A DNA stretch of 64,000 nt from Burkholderia cepacia GG4 (GTDB taxonomy: Bacteria; Pseudomonadota; Gammaproteobacteria; Burkholderiales; Burkholderiaceae), in NCBI RefSeq assembly GCF_000292915.1, contig NC_018513.1:806001-870000 (forward strand), given 5' to 3'. The first letter of the stretch is position 1. The number at the start of each line of letters is the position of its first letter. The position numbers and the translations under genes are program-made. Below, in pieces: positions 1 to 9,400 of the stretch. A model generated the notes under the pieces. It made no database searches and was not told the DNA's origin. It saw only the letters and a program-made list of their open reading frames with translations.

Positions 1-1
1 C

Positions 2-865
2 TTCCTGCCGTCGCTGACGCCTTACAGCCTGTGGGAAGTCGGGCACAACGTCGTGCATCACGGCTATACGAACCTGAAGGGCTTCGATTTCGTGTGGGCG
101 CCGCATACGCCGGCGGAATTCGCCGCGCTGTCGCCGGCGCGGCGGTGGCTGGATCGCGTCTACCGGAGCGGATGGGCGCCGGGCCTCTACTATCTCGTCG
201 AGATCTGGTGGCTTCGGATGTATTTCCCGACCCGGGGCTATATCGGTGCGTCGCGGCCGGTGTTCCGGCGCGACTGCCTGCTGGTGACGGGCTTCGCGGC
301 CGTATGGATCGCCGCCGTCGTCGGGGTGGCGATCGAGACGCAACAACCCGTCGCGCTGCTGCTCGCGACCGGTGTGTTCGTGCCGTTCTTGTTCTGGTGC
401 TCGATGATCGGCTTCGTCGTGTATGTCCACCATACCGACCCGCGCATCGCATGGCACGCGAACCGCGCCGAATGGTCGAATGCTGCGCCGTTCGTGTCGA
501 CCACGCTGCACCTGACGTTCCCGCTCGGTATCGGTGGCCTGCTGCACCACATCATGGAGCACACGGCGCATCACGTCGACATGAGCGTGCCGCTGTACCG
601 GCTCAAGCCGGCGCAGGCAAAGCTGGAGGACATGTTGCCCGGGCGGATCGTCGTGCAGCGTTTCAGCTGGCGCTGGTACTTCGACACGGCCCGCCGCTGC
701 AAGCTCTATGACACTGACCGCAAGCTCTGGACGGACTACCTCGGAAACCGGACGAGCGAGGCGGCATCCGAGGTGCCTCCGCCGGCCCTCGCGGGCGAGC
801 GGCCGGCTGCGGATTCCGGACCCGCAGGCAAGGCGCCCGCCGCGACCGCTCAAGCGGTGCCGTAA
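2..865 (+). CDS. Fatty acid desaturase (3' part, start lies outside the window)
   Basis: Membrane-bound fatty acid desaturase of the FADS superfamily, which introduces double bonds into acyl lipids using a di-iron centre held by histidine boxes. The frame is already open at the left edge, so the N-terminus and the first His box are missing. Visible are an HNVVHH box at the start, long hydrophobic segments near bases 270-440, and a C-terminal HTAHH box near bases 560-575. The last 40 or so residues are Pro/Ala-rich and probably disordered. The end overlaps the convergent fdhD by 16 bases. The family is clear; the substrate and regiospecificity are not. Confidence 0.85.
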   Translation, partial: FLPSLTPYSLWEVGHNVVHHGYTNLKGFDFVWAPHTPAEFAALSPARRWLDRVYRSGWAPGLYYLVEIWWLRMYFPTRGYIGASRPVFRRDCLLVTGFAAVWIAAVVGVAIETQQPVALLLATGVFVPFLFWCSMIGFVVYVHHTDPRIAWHANRAEWSNAAPFVSTTLHLTFPLGIGGLLHHIMEHTAHHVDMSVPLYRLKPAQAKLEDMLPGRIVVQRFSWRWYFDTARRCKLYDTDRKLWTDYLGNRTSEAASEVPPPALAGERPAADSGPAGKAPAATAQAVP

Positions 866-1704
866 TCGACGTGGCCGGTTTCGCGGCAGAAGCTGACCAG
901 CCGCAACCCGGCCGTCTTCGCGATCTCGATCGCGAGTGACGACGGCGCGGAGATCGTCGCGACCATCGGGATGCCGACCCGCGCCGACTTGCGCACGAGC
1001 TCGTAGCTCGCGCGGCTCGACAGGAACACGAAGCCGTCGGTCGCGTCGGCGCGCGACAGCACGAGCGCGCCGATCAGCTTGTCGAGCGCGTTGTGGCGGC
1101 CGACATCCTCGAACGCGATCCGGATCGCGCCTGTTGCGTCGCACCACGCGGCCGCATGCAGGCCGCCGGTGAGTTGCGTGAGCGCCTGGTGGGCCGGCAG
1201 CGCATGCGCGGCGCGCGCGAGCGCGTCGGGCGCAAGGCGCGCGAGAAAGCCGGTGTCAGGCACCCGTTCGGGCGCGAGGTCGAGCAGGTCGATGCTTTCG
1301 ATCCCGCACACGCCGCAGCCGGTGCGCCCCGCGAGCGCGCGGCGCCGGTCCTTCAGCGCGGCGAACGCCTGCTGGACCACCTCCAGATGCACTTCCGCGT
1401 GCGGCAGCGGCGCGTCGACGTGCAGGATCACCTCGATGTCCTTGATGTCGCTGCCGCGCGCGACGATGCCTTCCGAGATCGCGAAGCCGACCGCGAACGC
1501 CTCGAGGTCGCGCGGCGTGCACATCATCACCGCGTGCGAGATACCGTTGAAGACCAGCGCGACCGGCCATTCCTGGCCGACGTAGTCGTGCGCAGTCTCG
1601 ACGACGCCGCCGCGCGTGCGGCGCACGGTCAGCTCGATTGCGCCGCGCGGTTCGGCGCGCAGGTCGTCGCGCAGTTCGTCGGATTGGGTCGGATTCACGA
1701 GCAC
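850..1704 (-). CDS. fdhD: Formate dehydrogenase accessory sulfurtransferase FdhD
   Basis: FdhD passes sulfur from IscS to the molybdenum cofactor before its insertion into formate dehydrogenase. The 284-residue protein carries the diagnostic GCGVCG motif with Cys130 and Cys133, the sulfur-transfer cysteines of the family, and a C-terminal 'VGRHNALDKLIG' segment typical of FdhD. The start taken here is GTG at 1704; a second in-frame GTG lies two codons later. No formate dehydrogenase subunit lies in the window, so its client is encoded elsewhere. The next gene, transcribed away, is a nitrate-reductase-associated protein, which loosely fits a molybdoenzyme theme. Confidence 0.95.
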   Translation of the reverse strand: MLVNPTQSDELRDDLRAEPRGAIELTVRRTRGGVVETAHDYVGQEWPVALVFNGISHAVMMCTPRDLEAFAVGFAISEGIVARGSDIKDIEVILHVDAPLPHAEVHLEVVQQAFAALKDRRRALAGRTGCGVCGIESIDLLDLAPERVPDTGFLARLAPDALARAAHALPAHQALTQLTGGLHAAAWCDATGAIRIAFEDVGRHNALDKLIGALVLSRADATDGFVFLSSRASYELVRKSARVGIPMVATISAPSSLAIEIAKTAGLRLVSFCRETGHVDYGTA

Positions 1705-1818
1705 TCCCGTTGATTCGAGGCAGGTGCGGCGACGATCGTGTGCGCCGCTCGCGCGCAGAGGTTCTAAAATACCTCAGGCAGGCCGGCCGCGCCGGCATCC
1801 GCCACTCAGGTAACGACC

Positions 1819-2301
1819 ATGGGACTCAGCGACGCTCCGCTGCTATTCAATTTCGAACACGATTCGTCGGAAAACCTGACGTACATCCCGATGATCGTGC
1901 GTTTCAATCTCGACCGGTTTGGTCTGCGGATTTCACTGGAGCAGTGGCAACTGCTGCCGATCGAGGACCGCAAGCTGCTCGCGCGCTTTCCGGCCGACGA
2001 CGACACCGCGATCGAGCCCAACTTCGATCACGCGCTGTTCGAGATGCTGCGCACGCATGCCGATCTCGAACCGTCGTGGTTCCAGCCGGACGAGCAGCCG
2101 ACCTGGCGCGCCACCGACATGGTGCCGGACGCGCTCGTGCAGCAGAGCGCGCTGGCCGGGCTGCCGGCGCCCGCGCTCGCGCAGTGGCAGCGGCTCGCGC
2201 CGTTCCAGCGCTATGTGCTGATGAAGCTGTCGCGCAAGCCGAAGCTCAATCACGATTTCGTGCCGGCGATGCGGGAGTTCGGGTTGACGGCCACGCACTG
2301 A
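1819..2301 (+). CDS. Nitrate reductase-associated protein family
   Basis: A 160-residue soluble protein resembling the small 'nitrate reductase associated protein' family (Nitr_red_assoc), which is found beside assimilatory nitrate reductase genes in cyanobacteria and also in proteobacteria. Its molecular role is unknown. There is no signal peptide or membrane segment; the N-terminal 'FNFEHDSSENLTYIPM' and the central acidic/aromatic helices are what I recognise. It starts at ATG 1819, divergent from fdhD, with about 115 bases between them including a possible -10 (TAAAAT near 1765). No nitrate reductase is present here. The family call is from memory of conserved motifs. Confidence 0.7.
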   Translation: MGLSDAPLLFNFEHDSSENLTYIPMIVRFNLDRFGLRISLEQWQLLPIEDRKLLARFPADDDTAIEPNFDHALFEMLRTHADLEPSWFQPDEQPTWRATDMVPDALVQQSALAGLPAPALAQWQRLAPFQRYVLMKLSRKPKLNHDFVPAMREFGLTATH

Positions 2302-2321
2302 CGGGCCGCGCGGCACGCGTG

Positions 2322-2717
2322 TCAGAGCGGCGGCAGTTGCCGCGGCTTGCGGTCGGTGTCGGTCGCGACGTAAGTGAGCGTCGCTTCGGTGACCTTCACG
2401 ATCTCGCCGATCAGGCGCATGCGCTGTGCGTACACCTCGACGTCGACCGTCACGGACGTGTTGCCGGTGCGCGTGATGGTGGCATAGAAGCTCAGCAGGT
2501 CGCCGACGAACACCGGCTGCTTGAACACGAACGAATTGACCGCGACCGTCGCGACGCGACCGTTCGCGCGCTGGCTCGCGGGAATCGAGCCGGCGATATC
2601 GACCTGCGACATGATCCAGCCGCCGAACACGTCGCCGTGGACGTTCGCGTCGTGCGGTTGCGGGACGACGCGCAGCGCGGGCTGCTTTTGCGGAAGTTCG
2701 AGGGTCGAATCGGTCAT
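2322..2717 (-). CDS. Acyl-CoA thioesterase, hotdog fold (YciA type)
   Basis: Predicted acyl-CoA thioester hydrolase of the hotdog superfamily, hydrolysing acyl-CoA in the cytosol. The 131-residue protein shows the YciA/BACH signatures: 'DANVHGDVFGGWIMSQVD' near residues 25-42, with the catalytic Asp/Gly region at the start of the hot-dog helix, and 'VNSFVFKQPVFVGD'. I chose ATG 2717; another in-frame ATG at 2732 would add five residues but sits directly against the AGG that would serve as its ribosome site. It is convergent with the gene at 1819-2301, only 20 bases apart. Confidence 0.88.
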   Translation of the reverse strand: MTDSTLELPQKQPALRVVPQPHDANVHGDVFGGWIMSQVDIAGSIPASQRANGRVATVAVNSFVFKQPVFVGDLLSFYATITRTGNTSVTVDVEVYAQRMRLIGEIVKVTEATLTYVATDTDRKPRQLPPL

Positions 2718-2893
2718 GGCGGGGGCTTTCATCCTGTAATAAATGCGCCGCCACGCGCAGGCCGGCCGGCGAGGCCGCCGGCAGCGGCGCGTAGCGGCTT
2801 CTGCGACAATACAACGTCCGCAAATTGTACGAGAAAGCGGGCGAGTCGGCCGCCGCAGCACGCGTCCGGCTCCGCCGCCGATCCTTCCCCCCC

Positions 2894-4765
2894 ATGCGCC
2901 GATATTCCGCTTCCGGCGAGCCCGCGCCGGCTTCGACCGGGCCTCGCAACGACTGGCAGACCATCCGGTCGCTGCTGCCGTACCTGGCCACCTACAAGTG
3001 GCGCGTCGTGCTCGCGCTCGGCTGCCTGATCGGCGCGAAGGTCGCGAACCTCGGCGTGCCGGTCGTGATGAAACGCATCGTCGACCACCTGTCCGCCGTG
3101 CAGCAGCTCACGGCGCTCGGCCGCGCGGAGCAGTCGGCCGGCATCGTGCTCGCGGGCGGCGTGGGCCTGCTGGTCGTCGCCTATGCGCTCGTGCGGCTGT
3201 CGACGTCGCTGTTTACCGAACTGCGCGAGCTCCTGTTCTCGAAGGTCACGGAGAGCGCGGTGCGCCAGCTCGCGCTGCAGGTATTCCGCCATCTGCACGG
3301 GCTGTCGCTGCGCTTCCATCTCGAACGCCAGACGGGCGGCATGTCGCGCGACATCGAGCGCGGCACGCGCGGCATCCAGCAACTGATTTCGTATTCGCTG
3401 TACAGCATCCTGCCGACGCTCGTCGAGGTCGGGCTCGTGCTCGGCTTCTTCGTGGTCAAGTACGAGGCGTACTACGCGTATGTCACGTTCGCGGCGCTGG
3501 TCACGTACATCGTGTTCACCGTGAAGGTCACCAACTGGCGCACGCACTTTCGCCGCACGATGAACGAACTCGATTCGCGTGCGAACTCGCGGGCGATCGA
3601 TTCGCTGATCAACTACGAGACGGTGAAGTACTTCGGCAACGAAGAGTGGGAGGCGCAGCGCTACGACGAGAACCTGAAGCGCTACCGCAAGGCCGCGATC
3701 CGCTCGCAGAACTCGCTGTCGGTGCTGAACTTCGGCCAGCAGGCGATCATCGGCACCGGGCTCGTGTTCATCCTGTGGCGCGCGACCCAGGGCGTGCTCG
3801 CCGGCAAGCTGACGCTCGGCGATCTCGTGCTGATCAACACCTTCATGCTGCAGCTGTACATTCCGCTGAATTTTCTCGGCGTCGTGTATCGCGAGCTGAA
3901 GCAGAGCCTGACCGACATGGACCGGATGTTCGGGCTGCTGTCGGCCGCGAGGGAAGTCGCGGACGCGACGGACGCGCGGCCGCTCGCGGTGGCCGGCGCG
4001 CAGGTGCGCTTCGAGCACGTGAACTTCTCGTACGAAGCGTCGCGGCCGATCCTGCACGACGTGACGTTCACGATCGACGCGGGCACGACGACCGCGGTGG
4101 TCGGCCACAGCGGCTCCGGCAAGTCGACGCTGTCGCGGCTGCTGTTCCGCTTCTACGATCTCGACCGGCAGGCGGGCGGCGCGATCCGGATCGACGGCCA
4201 GGACATCCGCGACGTCACGCAGGACTCGCTGCGTGCATCGATCGGGATCGTGCCGCAGGACACCGTGCTGTTCAACGACTCGATCTACTACAACATCGCG
4301 TACGGCCGGCCGACCGCGAGCCGCGACGAAGTGATCGCGGCCGCGCGCGCCGCGCATATCCACGACTTCATCGAAAGCTTGCCGAAGGGCTATGACACGT
4401 CGGTCGGCGAGCGCGGGCTGAAGCTGTCGGGCGGCGAGAAGCAGCGCGTCGCGATCGCGCGCACGCTGCTGAAGGATCCGCCGGTGCTGCTGTTCGACGA
4501 GGCGACGTCGGCGCTCGATTCGCGCTCGGAGCGCGCGATCCAGCACGAGCTCGACCAGATCGCGCGGCACCGCACGACGCTCGTGATCGCGCACCGGCTG
4601 TCGACGGTCGTGCATGCGCAGCAGATTCTCGTGATGGACCACGGACGGATCGTCGAGCGCGGCACGCATGACGAGCTCGTGCGCGCGGACGGGCTGTATG
4701 CGCAGATGTGGGCGCTGCAGCAGCAGCGCGCGGCGGCGGGCGGGGAAGCGGCCGAGGCCGCGTAA
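2894..4765 (+). CDS. ABC exporter, Atm1/HMT1 family (fused membrane and ATPase domains)
   Basis: A 623-residue half-transporter with an N-terminal six-helix transmembrane domain and a C-terminal ATPase. The ATPase shows Walker A GHSGSGKST, signature LSGGEKQR and Walker B VLLFDEATSALD, followed by the H-loop in 'LVIAHRLSTV'. The membrane domain contains 'NYETVKYFGNEEWEA', a hallmark of the mitochondrial Atm1 and bacterial heavy-metal exporter group, which moves glutathione-derived or metal-thiol compounds. The frame is open back to 2825, but ATG 2894 gives the usual length. It stands alone, divergent from the thioesterase. The substrate cannot be told from sequence. Confidence 0.93.
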   Translation: MRRYSASGEPAPASTGPRNDWQTIRSLLPYLATYKWRVVLALGCLIGAKVANLGVPVVMKRIVDHLSAVQQLTALGRAEQSAGIVLAGGVGLLVVAYALVRLSTSLFTELRELLFSKVTESAVRQLALQVFRHLHGLSLRFHLERQTGGMSRDIERGTRGIQQLISYSLYSILPTLVEVGLVLGFFVVKYEAYYAYVTFAALVTYIVFTVKVTNWRTHFRRTMNELDSRANSRAIDSLINYETVKYFGNEEWEAQRYDENLKRYRKAAIRSQNSLSVLNFGQQAIIGTGLVFILWRATQGVLAGKLTLGDLVLINTFMLQLYIPLNFLGVVYRELKQSLTDMDRMFGLLSAAREVADATDARPLAVAGAQVRFEHVNFSYEASRPILHDVTFTIDAGTTTAVVGHSGSGKSTLSRLLFRFYDLDRQAGGAIRIDGQDIRDVTQDSLRASIGIVPQDTVLFNDSIYYNIAYGRPTASRDEVIAAARAAHIHDFIESLPKGYDTSVGERGLKLSGGEKQRVAIARTLLKDPPVLLFDEATSALDSRSERAIQHELDQIARHRTTLVIAHRLSTVVHAQQILVMDHGRIVERGTHDELVRADGLYAQMWALQQQRAAAGGEAAEAA

Positions 4766-4962
4766 GCGTGGCTGCCGTGCGGGGCGACGTGCGGCGGGAA
4801 CGGGCGGTTTGCCGGCCGTCCGGGATCGGGCGGCGTTGCGCCGTCACGGCAGGGTGACCCGGCGGCGCGTTCGCGGCATTCGATTCCTGATCGGCCTGCC
4901 GACGATCGGCCGGGCGGTTGGCCGCCGCGCCGGGTGGCCCGGCGCGGTCAGCCGCGCAACGA

Positions 4963-5685
4963 TCAGCCCGCGGCGGCGCGCAGCCGTGCGTCGAGCTCGC
5001 CGAGCTGGGCGGGCGTGCCGACGTTCTCCCAGGTACCTTCATACAATTCGCCGCTCGCGCGGCCGGCCTCGATGGTCGCCTTGAAGTAAGGCGAGAGCGC
5101 GCGGTGCGTGCCGGGCACGATGTCGCGGAACATCCGCGTGTCGTACAAGCCGATGCTGCCGAACGTGACGCGCGGGGCGCCGGCGAGCGCCAGCCGGCCG
5201 TCGTTGCGGAGCACGAAATCGCCGGCCGGATGGAACGGCGGGTTCGGCACCATCACGAGATGCATCGCGGGCGCGTCGAGCGCGGCCATCTGCGCGGCGC
5301 GGGCGGCGAGCGTCCGGTAGTCGAATGCGCAGTACACGTCGCCGGCGACCGCCGCGAACACCGTTGGCTTGCCGTCGCGCTCGAGCAGCGGCAGCGCCTG
5401 CGCGATGCCGCCCGCGGTTTCCAGTGCATCACCTTCGGCCGAATACGCGAGGCGCACGTCCCAGCGCGAGCCGTCGCCGAGCGTCGCCTCGAGCTGCTCG
5501 CCGAGCCATGCGTGGTTGATCACGATCGTCTCGATGCCTGCGCGGGCGAGCGCTTCGATCTGCCAGACGATCAGCGGCTTGCCGCCGGCTTCGAGCAGCG
5601 GCTTCGGGCGGGTGTCGGTCAGCGGGCGCATCCGTTCGCCGCGCCCGGCGGCGAAGATCATCGCCGTGGTCAGGGTAGTGCTCAT
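4963..5685 (-). CDS. murU: N-acetylmuramate alpha-1-phosphate uridylyltransferase MurU
   Basis: Nucleotidyltransferase that makes UDP-MurNAc from MurNAc-1-phosphate in the cell-wall recycling route that bypasses de novo synthesis and its fosfomycin block. The 240-residue protein begins with the sugar-nucleotidyltransferase signature AAGRGERMRPLT followed by 'KPLLEAGGKPL', and has the 'AGDVYCAFD' metal-binding segment. It sits 30 bases downstream of amgK on the same strand and is probably co-transcribed with it, as in Pseudomonas, where the pair also lies next to lptD. That context supports MurU over other NTP-transferases. Confidence 0.9.
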   Translation of the reverse strand: MSTTLTTAMIFAAGRGERMRPLTDTRPKPLLEAGGKPLIVWQIEALARAGIETIVINHAWLGEQLEATLGDGSRWDVRLAYSAEGDALETAGGIAQALPLLERDGKPTVFAAVAGDVYCAFDYRTLAARAAQMAALDAPAMHLVMVPNPPFHPAGDFVLRNDGRLALAGAPRVTFGSIGLYDTRMFRDIVPGTHRALSPYFKATIEAGRASGELYEGTWENVGTPAQLGELDARLRAAAG

Positions 5686-5715
5686 GTTCGGCTGGGTTTC
5701 AGGGCTATCGGGCGG

Positions 5716-6765
5716 TCAGAACGTATAGCCGACGTCGGCCGCCGCCTTACCCTCGAGCTCGTCGAGCAGCTTCGCGAACGGCACGAGCGGGCGGTAGCGC
5801 AGTGCGACCTTGCGCGCATAGGTCAGGAAGCGCGGCAGGTCGTTCAGGTAGTGCGGCTTGCCGTCACGGTAGTTGATGCGTGCGAACAGGCCGAGAATCT
5901 TGATGTGGCGCTGCAGCCCCATCCACTCGAGCTGGCGGTAGAACTCGCCGAAATCGGGGTCGACCGGCAGGCCGGCCTTCTTCGCCTTTTCCCAGTAGTA
6001 CGCGAAGCAGTCGAGCTCGAACTCCTCGTCCCAGCTGATGAACGCGTCGCGCAGCAGCGACACGACGTCGTACGTCAGCGGCCCGTACACGGCGTCCTGG
6101 AAGTCGAGCACACCCGGGTTCGGCTCGCAGACCATCAGGTTGCGCGGCATGAAATCGCGCAGCATGAAGCCCTGCGGCTGCGCATGGGCGCTCGCGACCA
6201 GCAGCGCGAAGGTGCGGTCGAGCGTGCCGCGCATCGCGTCGGTGACGGGCTTGCCGAGGTGCCGGCCGACATACCATTCGGGCAGCAGCTCCATCTCGCG
6301 GCGCAGGAACGTCTCGTCGAACGGCGGCAGCACGTCGGGCTTCGAGCTCAGCTGGAAGCGGATCAGCGCGTCGAGTGCGTCGCGCATCAGCGGCCGCGCG
6401 GCGGCCGGGTCGGCCGGATCGAGCACCGAGATGTACGACGTGCGGCCGAGGTCCGTCACGAGCATGAAGCCCGCGTCGAAATCGTGGGCCAGCACGTCCG
6501 GCACGTGATCGCCGGCCGCGGCGAGCAGCTGCGCAACCTGGACGAACTCGCGGCACTTCTCGGGCGGCGGCGCATCGACCGCGACCAGCGAGCCAGCGGG
6601 GCTCGTGGCCGACGCGACACGAAAATAGCGGCGGAAACTGGCGTCCGACGACGCGGGCGCGAGGGTCGACAGGTCGAGGGCGTAGCGCTCGGCGAGCGGG
6701 CGCAGCCACGCGGCGAGTGCTTCGAGGCGGGCGTCAGGCTGGGATGCGGCGGATGGGGGCGTCAT
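5716..6765 (-). CDS. amgK: N-acetylmuramate/N-acetylglucosamine kinase AmgK
   Basis: Anomeric sugar kinase that phosphorylates MurNAc or GlcNAc at C1, the step before MurU. It is a 349-residue member of the aminoglycoside phosphotransferase (APH) fold. The catalytic loop is seen as 'LRDFMPRNLMV', with Asp and Asn in Brenner-loop spacing, and the metal-binding motif as DFQDAVYGP, followed by 'TYDVVSLLRDAF'. ATG 6765 is the start. It is first in an amgK-murU operon and diverges from lptD across a 223-base shared upstream region, so both may share regulatory DNA. Confidence 0.92.
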   Translation of the reverse strand: MTPPSAASQPDARLEALAAWLRPLAERYALDLSTLAPASSDASFRRYFRVASATSPAGSLVAVDAPPPEKCREFVQVAQLLAAAGDHVPDVLAHDFDAGFMLVTDLGRTSYISVLDPADPAAARPLMRDALDALIRFQLSSKPDVLPPFDETFLRREMELLPEWYVGRHLGKPVTDAMRGTLDRTFALLVASAHAQPQGFMLRDFMPRNLMVCEPNPGVLDFQDAVYGPLTYDVVSLLRDAFISWDEEFELDCFAYYWEKAKKAGLPVDPDFGEFYRQLEWMGLQRHIKILGLFARINYRDGKPHYLNDLPRFLTYARKVALRYRPLVPFAKLLDELEGKAAADVGYTF

Positions 6766-6988
6766 GAAACTCGGCGGAGGGGGGAACGTCTTGCCATATA
6801 ATACCCCACGACTTTTTTGACGCGCCCCGCGTCAGCTTCCGCCGTGCCGGCCCGCCGCCTGTAGCGCCGTCCGCCCGATCGCCTCCCCGGTTTGCGCTCA
6901 GCCGCAGTCGCGGTGCGACGGTGCGGCCCGCCGTGCGCGAATGTGCCATGCAGGCGCGGTTGACAAGGGGCGATTCGCCAAACGATAG

Positions 6989-9349
6989 ATGCCGCCCAAA
7001 CCGCTATTCCCGAATGTCTTCCCCGGTGACGGGGCGCCGCGCAAACGGCGGCTCGCGCTCGCGCTCCTGGCCGTGCCCGGCCTCGTGCCGGCCGTGTCGT
7101 ACGCGCAGCTGTCGGGCGCGGCCGCGCAGCCGCAGCAGCTCGACTCGCCGTGGGATCTGCGTCTCGCGCCCCAGCTCGAGGATCATCCGCTGAAGGACGG
7201 TGCGAAACCGTCCGCCTTCGTGATTGCCGACCATACGAGCGGCACGGCCGAGCAGGACCTGGCCGCGAAGGGCTCGGCCGAGCTGCGCCGCGGCGACGCG
7301 GTCGTGAAGGCCGACGCGATCCACTACGATCAGGATACCGACATGGCCGATGCGTACGGCCAGGTCCGGGTGATCAACGGCGGCACGTCGTTCGCCGGCC
7401 CCGAAGCGCATCTGAAGATCGAGGCGAACCAGGGCTTCATGACGGCGCCGAAGTACCACTTCAACGTGACCGGCGGGTCGGGCAGCGCGGAGCGCGTCGA
7501 CCTGCTCGACAGCGAGCGCTCGGTGTTCGTCAACGGCACCTACACGGCGTGCCAGTGTTCGACGAACCCCGCGTGGTACATCAAGGGCAGCCGCTTCGAC
7601 TTCGATACGGGCGCCGACGAAGGCACCGCGCGCAACGGCGTGCTGTTCTTCCAGGGCGTGCCGATCTTCGCGAGCCCGTGGATGACGTTCCCGCTGTCGG
7701 GCGAGCGCCGCAGCGGCCTGCTGCCGCCGACGTTCTCGATGAACTCGAACAACGGGTTCGAGCTGACGCTGCCGTACTACTTCAACATCGCGCCGAACCG
7801 CGACCTGACGATCACGCCGCGCATCATCTCGCGGCGCGGCGTGCAGACCGAGGCGACGTTCCGCTACCTGTCGCCGTCGTATTCGGGCACGTTTACGGCC
7901 AATTACCTGCCGGATGACCGGCTCGCGCACCGCGACCGCTACGCGATCTACTGGCAGCACCAGCAGAACTTCGGCGGCGGTTTCGGCGGCTACGTCTACT
8001 TCAACAAGGTCTCGGACAACACGTATCCCGAAGACCTTGGGTCGATGAACGAGTTCATCAACGGGACGCAGACGCTGTACCAGCAGGAAGCCGGGCTCAC
8101 GTACAACAACGGCCCGTGGTCGGTGCTCGCGCGCTACCAGCACTGGCAGACCTTGCCGCCGTCGATCGCGCCGTACAGCCGCGAGCCGCAATTGAACGTG
8201 AAGTACACGAAGTACAACGTCGGTGGCTTCGACTTCGGCGCGGAAGCCGACTATTCGCGGTTCCGCATCACGACCGCCGATTCGACCGAAGGCGACCGGA
8301 TCGTTTTCAACCCGTACCTCGCATACGGTGTGTACGGCCCCGGCTACTTTGTCGTGCCGAAGGTCCAGTACCACTTCGCGTCGTATGACCTGAACTACCT
8401 GTCGTCGAGCACGCCGAACAGCCCGAAGCGCTTCACCGAGTCGATCCCGACCGTGAGCTTCGACACGGGCCTGATCTTCGACCGTTCGGTGCGCCTGTTC
8501 GGCCAGGACTTCATCCAGACCCTCGAGCCGCGCCTGTACTACGTGTACACGCCGTATCGCAACCAGTCGAACGCGCCGCTGTTCGACACCGCGGAATCGG
8601 ACTTCGGCCTCGCGGAGATCTACCAGCCGAACACGTTCGTCGGCAACGACCGGATCGCGGACGCGAACCGGATCACGGCCGGCCTCACGTCGCGCTTCAT
8701 CGATCCGCGCACCGGCGACGAACGTGCGCGCTTCGTGGTCGCGCAGCAGTACTACTTCGCCGATCAGCGCGTCACGCTGAACTCGGGGCAGTCCGCCGTG
8801 CTGGCGCGCCACTCGGACCTGATCGTCGGCGCCGCGCTGAAACTCGGCTCCGGCTTCATGTCGGAGACGGCGTTCCAGTACAACCAGAACAACAACCAGC
8901 TGGTGAAGTCGAGCGTCGGTTTCGGTTTCAGCCCGGGCGAGCGCCGCGTGATCAACGTTGGCTATCGCTATACGCGTGCGAACACGACGCTGGACAACCA
9001 GCCGATCAACCAGTTCCTGGTGTCCGCGCAATGGCCGCTCACGCGCCGCCTGTATGCGGTCGGCCGCTTCAACTACGACCTGGCCGCCGACCGGATCGTC
9101 GACGGTCTGCTCGGCTTACAATACGACGCGGATTGCTGGGCGCTCGGCGTCGGTATCCAGCGGTACGCGAACGGCGTGAATACGTCGGGGCAACAGAACT
9201 CGTCGACGCGAGTCATGATGCAGCTGACGTTGAAGGGGCTGTCGAGCGTCGACAATGGCCTCGTGGCCGCATTCCGCGCCGGGGTGCCGGGTTACACGGC
9301 GCTGCCGTCCGCGCCGCCGCCGATGTCCCGCTTCAGCAACTACGAGTAA
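6989..9349 (+). CDS. lptD: LPS-assembly protein LptD
   Basis: Outer-membrane beta-barrel that, with the lipoprotein LptE, inserts lipopolysaccharide into the outer leaflet. The 786-residue protein has a basic N-terminus and hydrophobic signal segment ending near 'AVSYA', an OstA-like periplasmic domain at about residues 85-190, and then the long barrel with alternating aromatic strands. It has only three cysteines: 188, 190 and 716. The mature N-terminal cysteine and the C-terminal Cys-Cys pair known in E. coli LptD are not present as such. It is first of lptD-surA-pdxA-rsmA, the classic gammaproteobacterial order. Confidence 0.96.
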   Translation: MPPKPLFPNVFPGDGAPRKRRLALALLAVPGLVPAVSYAQLSGAAAQPQQLDSPWDLRLAPQLEDHPLKDGAKPSAFVIADHTSGTAEQDLAAKGSAELRRGDAVVKADAIHYDQDTDMADAYGQVRVINGGTSFAGPEAHLKIEANQGFMTAPKYHFNVTGGSGSAERVDLLDSERSVFVNGTYTACQCSTNPAWYIKGSRFDFDTGADEGTARNGVLFFQGVPIFASPWMTFPLSGERRSGLLPPTFSMNSNNGFELTLPYYFNIAPNRDLTITPRIISRRGVQTEATFRYLSPSYSGTFTANYLPDDRLAHRDRYAIYWQHQQNFGGGFGGYVYFNKVSDNTYPEDLGSMNEFINGTQTLYQQEAGLTYNNGPWSVLARYQHWQTLPPSIAPYSREPQLNVKYTKYNVGGFDFGAEADYSRFRITTADSTEGDRIVFNPYLAYGVYGPGYFVVPKVQYHFASYDLNYLSSSTPNSPKRFTESIPTVSFDTGLIFDRSVRLFGQDFIQTLEPRLYYVYTPYRNQSNAPLFDTAESDFGLAEIYQPNTFVGNDRIADANRITAGLTSRFIDPRTGDERARFVVAQQYYFADQRVTLNSGQSAVLARHSDLIVGAALKLGSGFMSETAFQYNQNNNQLVKSSVGFGFSPGERRVINVGYRYTRANTTLDNQPINQFLVSAQWPLTRRLYAVGRFNYDLAADRIVDGLLGLQYDADCWALGVGIQRYANGVNTSGQQNSSTRVMMQLTLKGLSSVDNGLVAAFRAGVPGYTALPSAPPPMSRFSNYE

Positions 9350-9400
9350 CGCCGGCTTGTCTGCACCGGTCAGCACGATTTCAATGGAGTATCAGTGGCA

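Noticed and set aside
2729..4669. Minus-strand open frame of 646 codons
   Set aside because: Antisense to the ABC exporter, whose Walker and signature motifs are intact.
7004..9031. Minus-strand open frame of 675 codons
   Set aside because: Antisense to lptD, low-complexity Arg/Val/Ala composition, no ribosome site.
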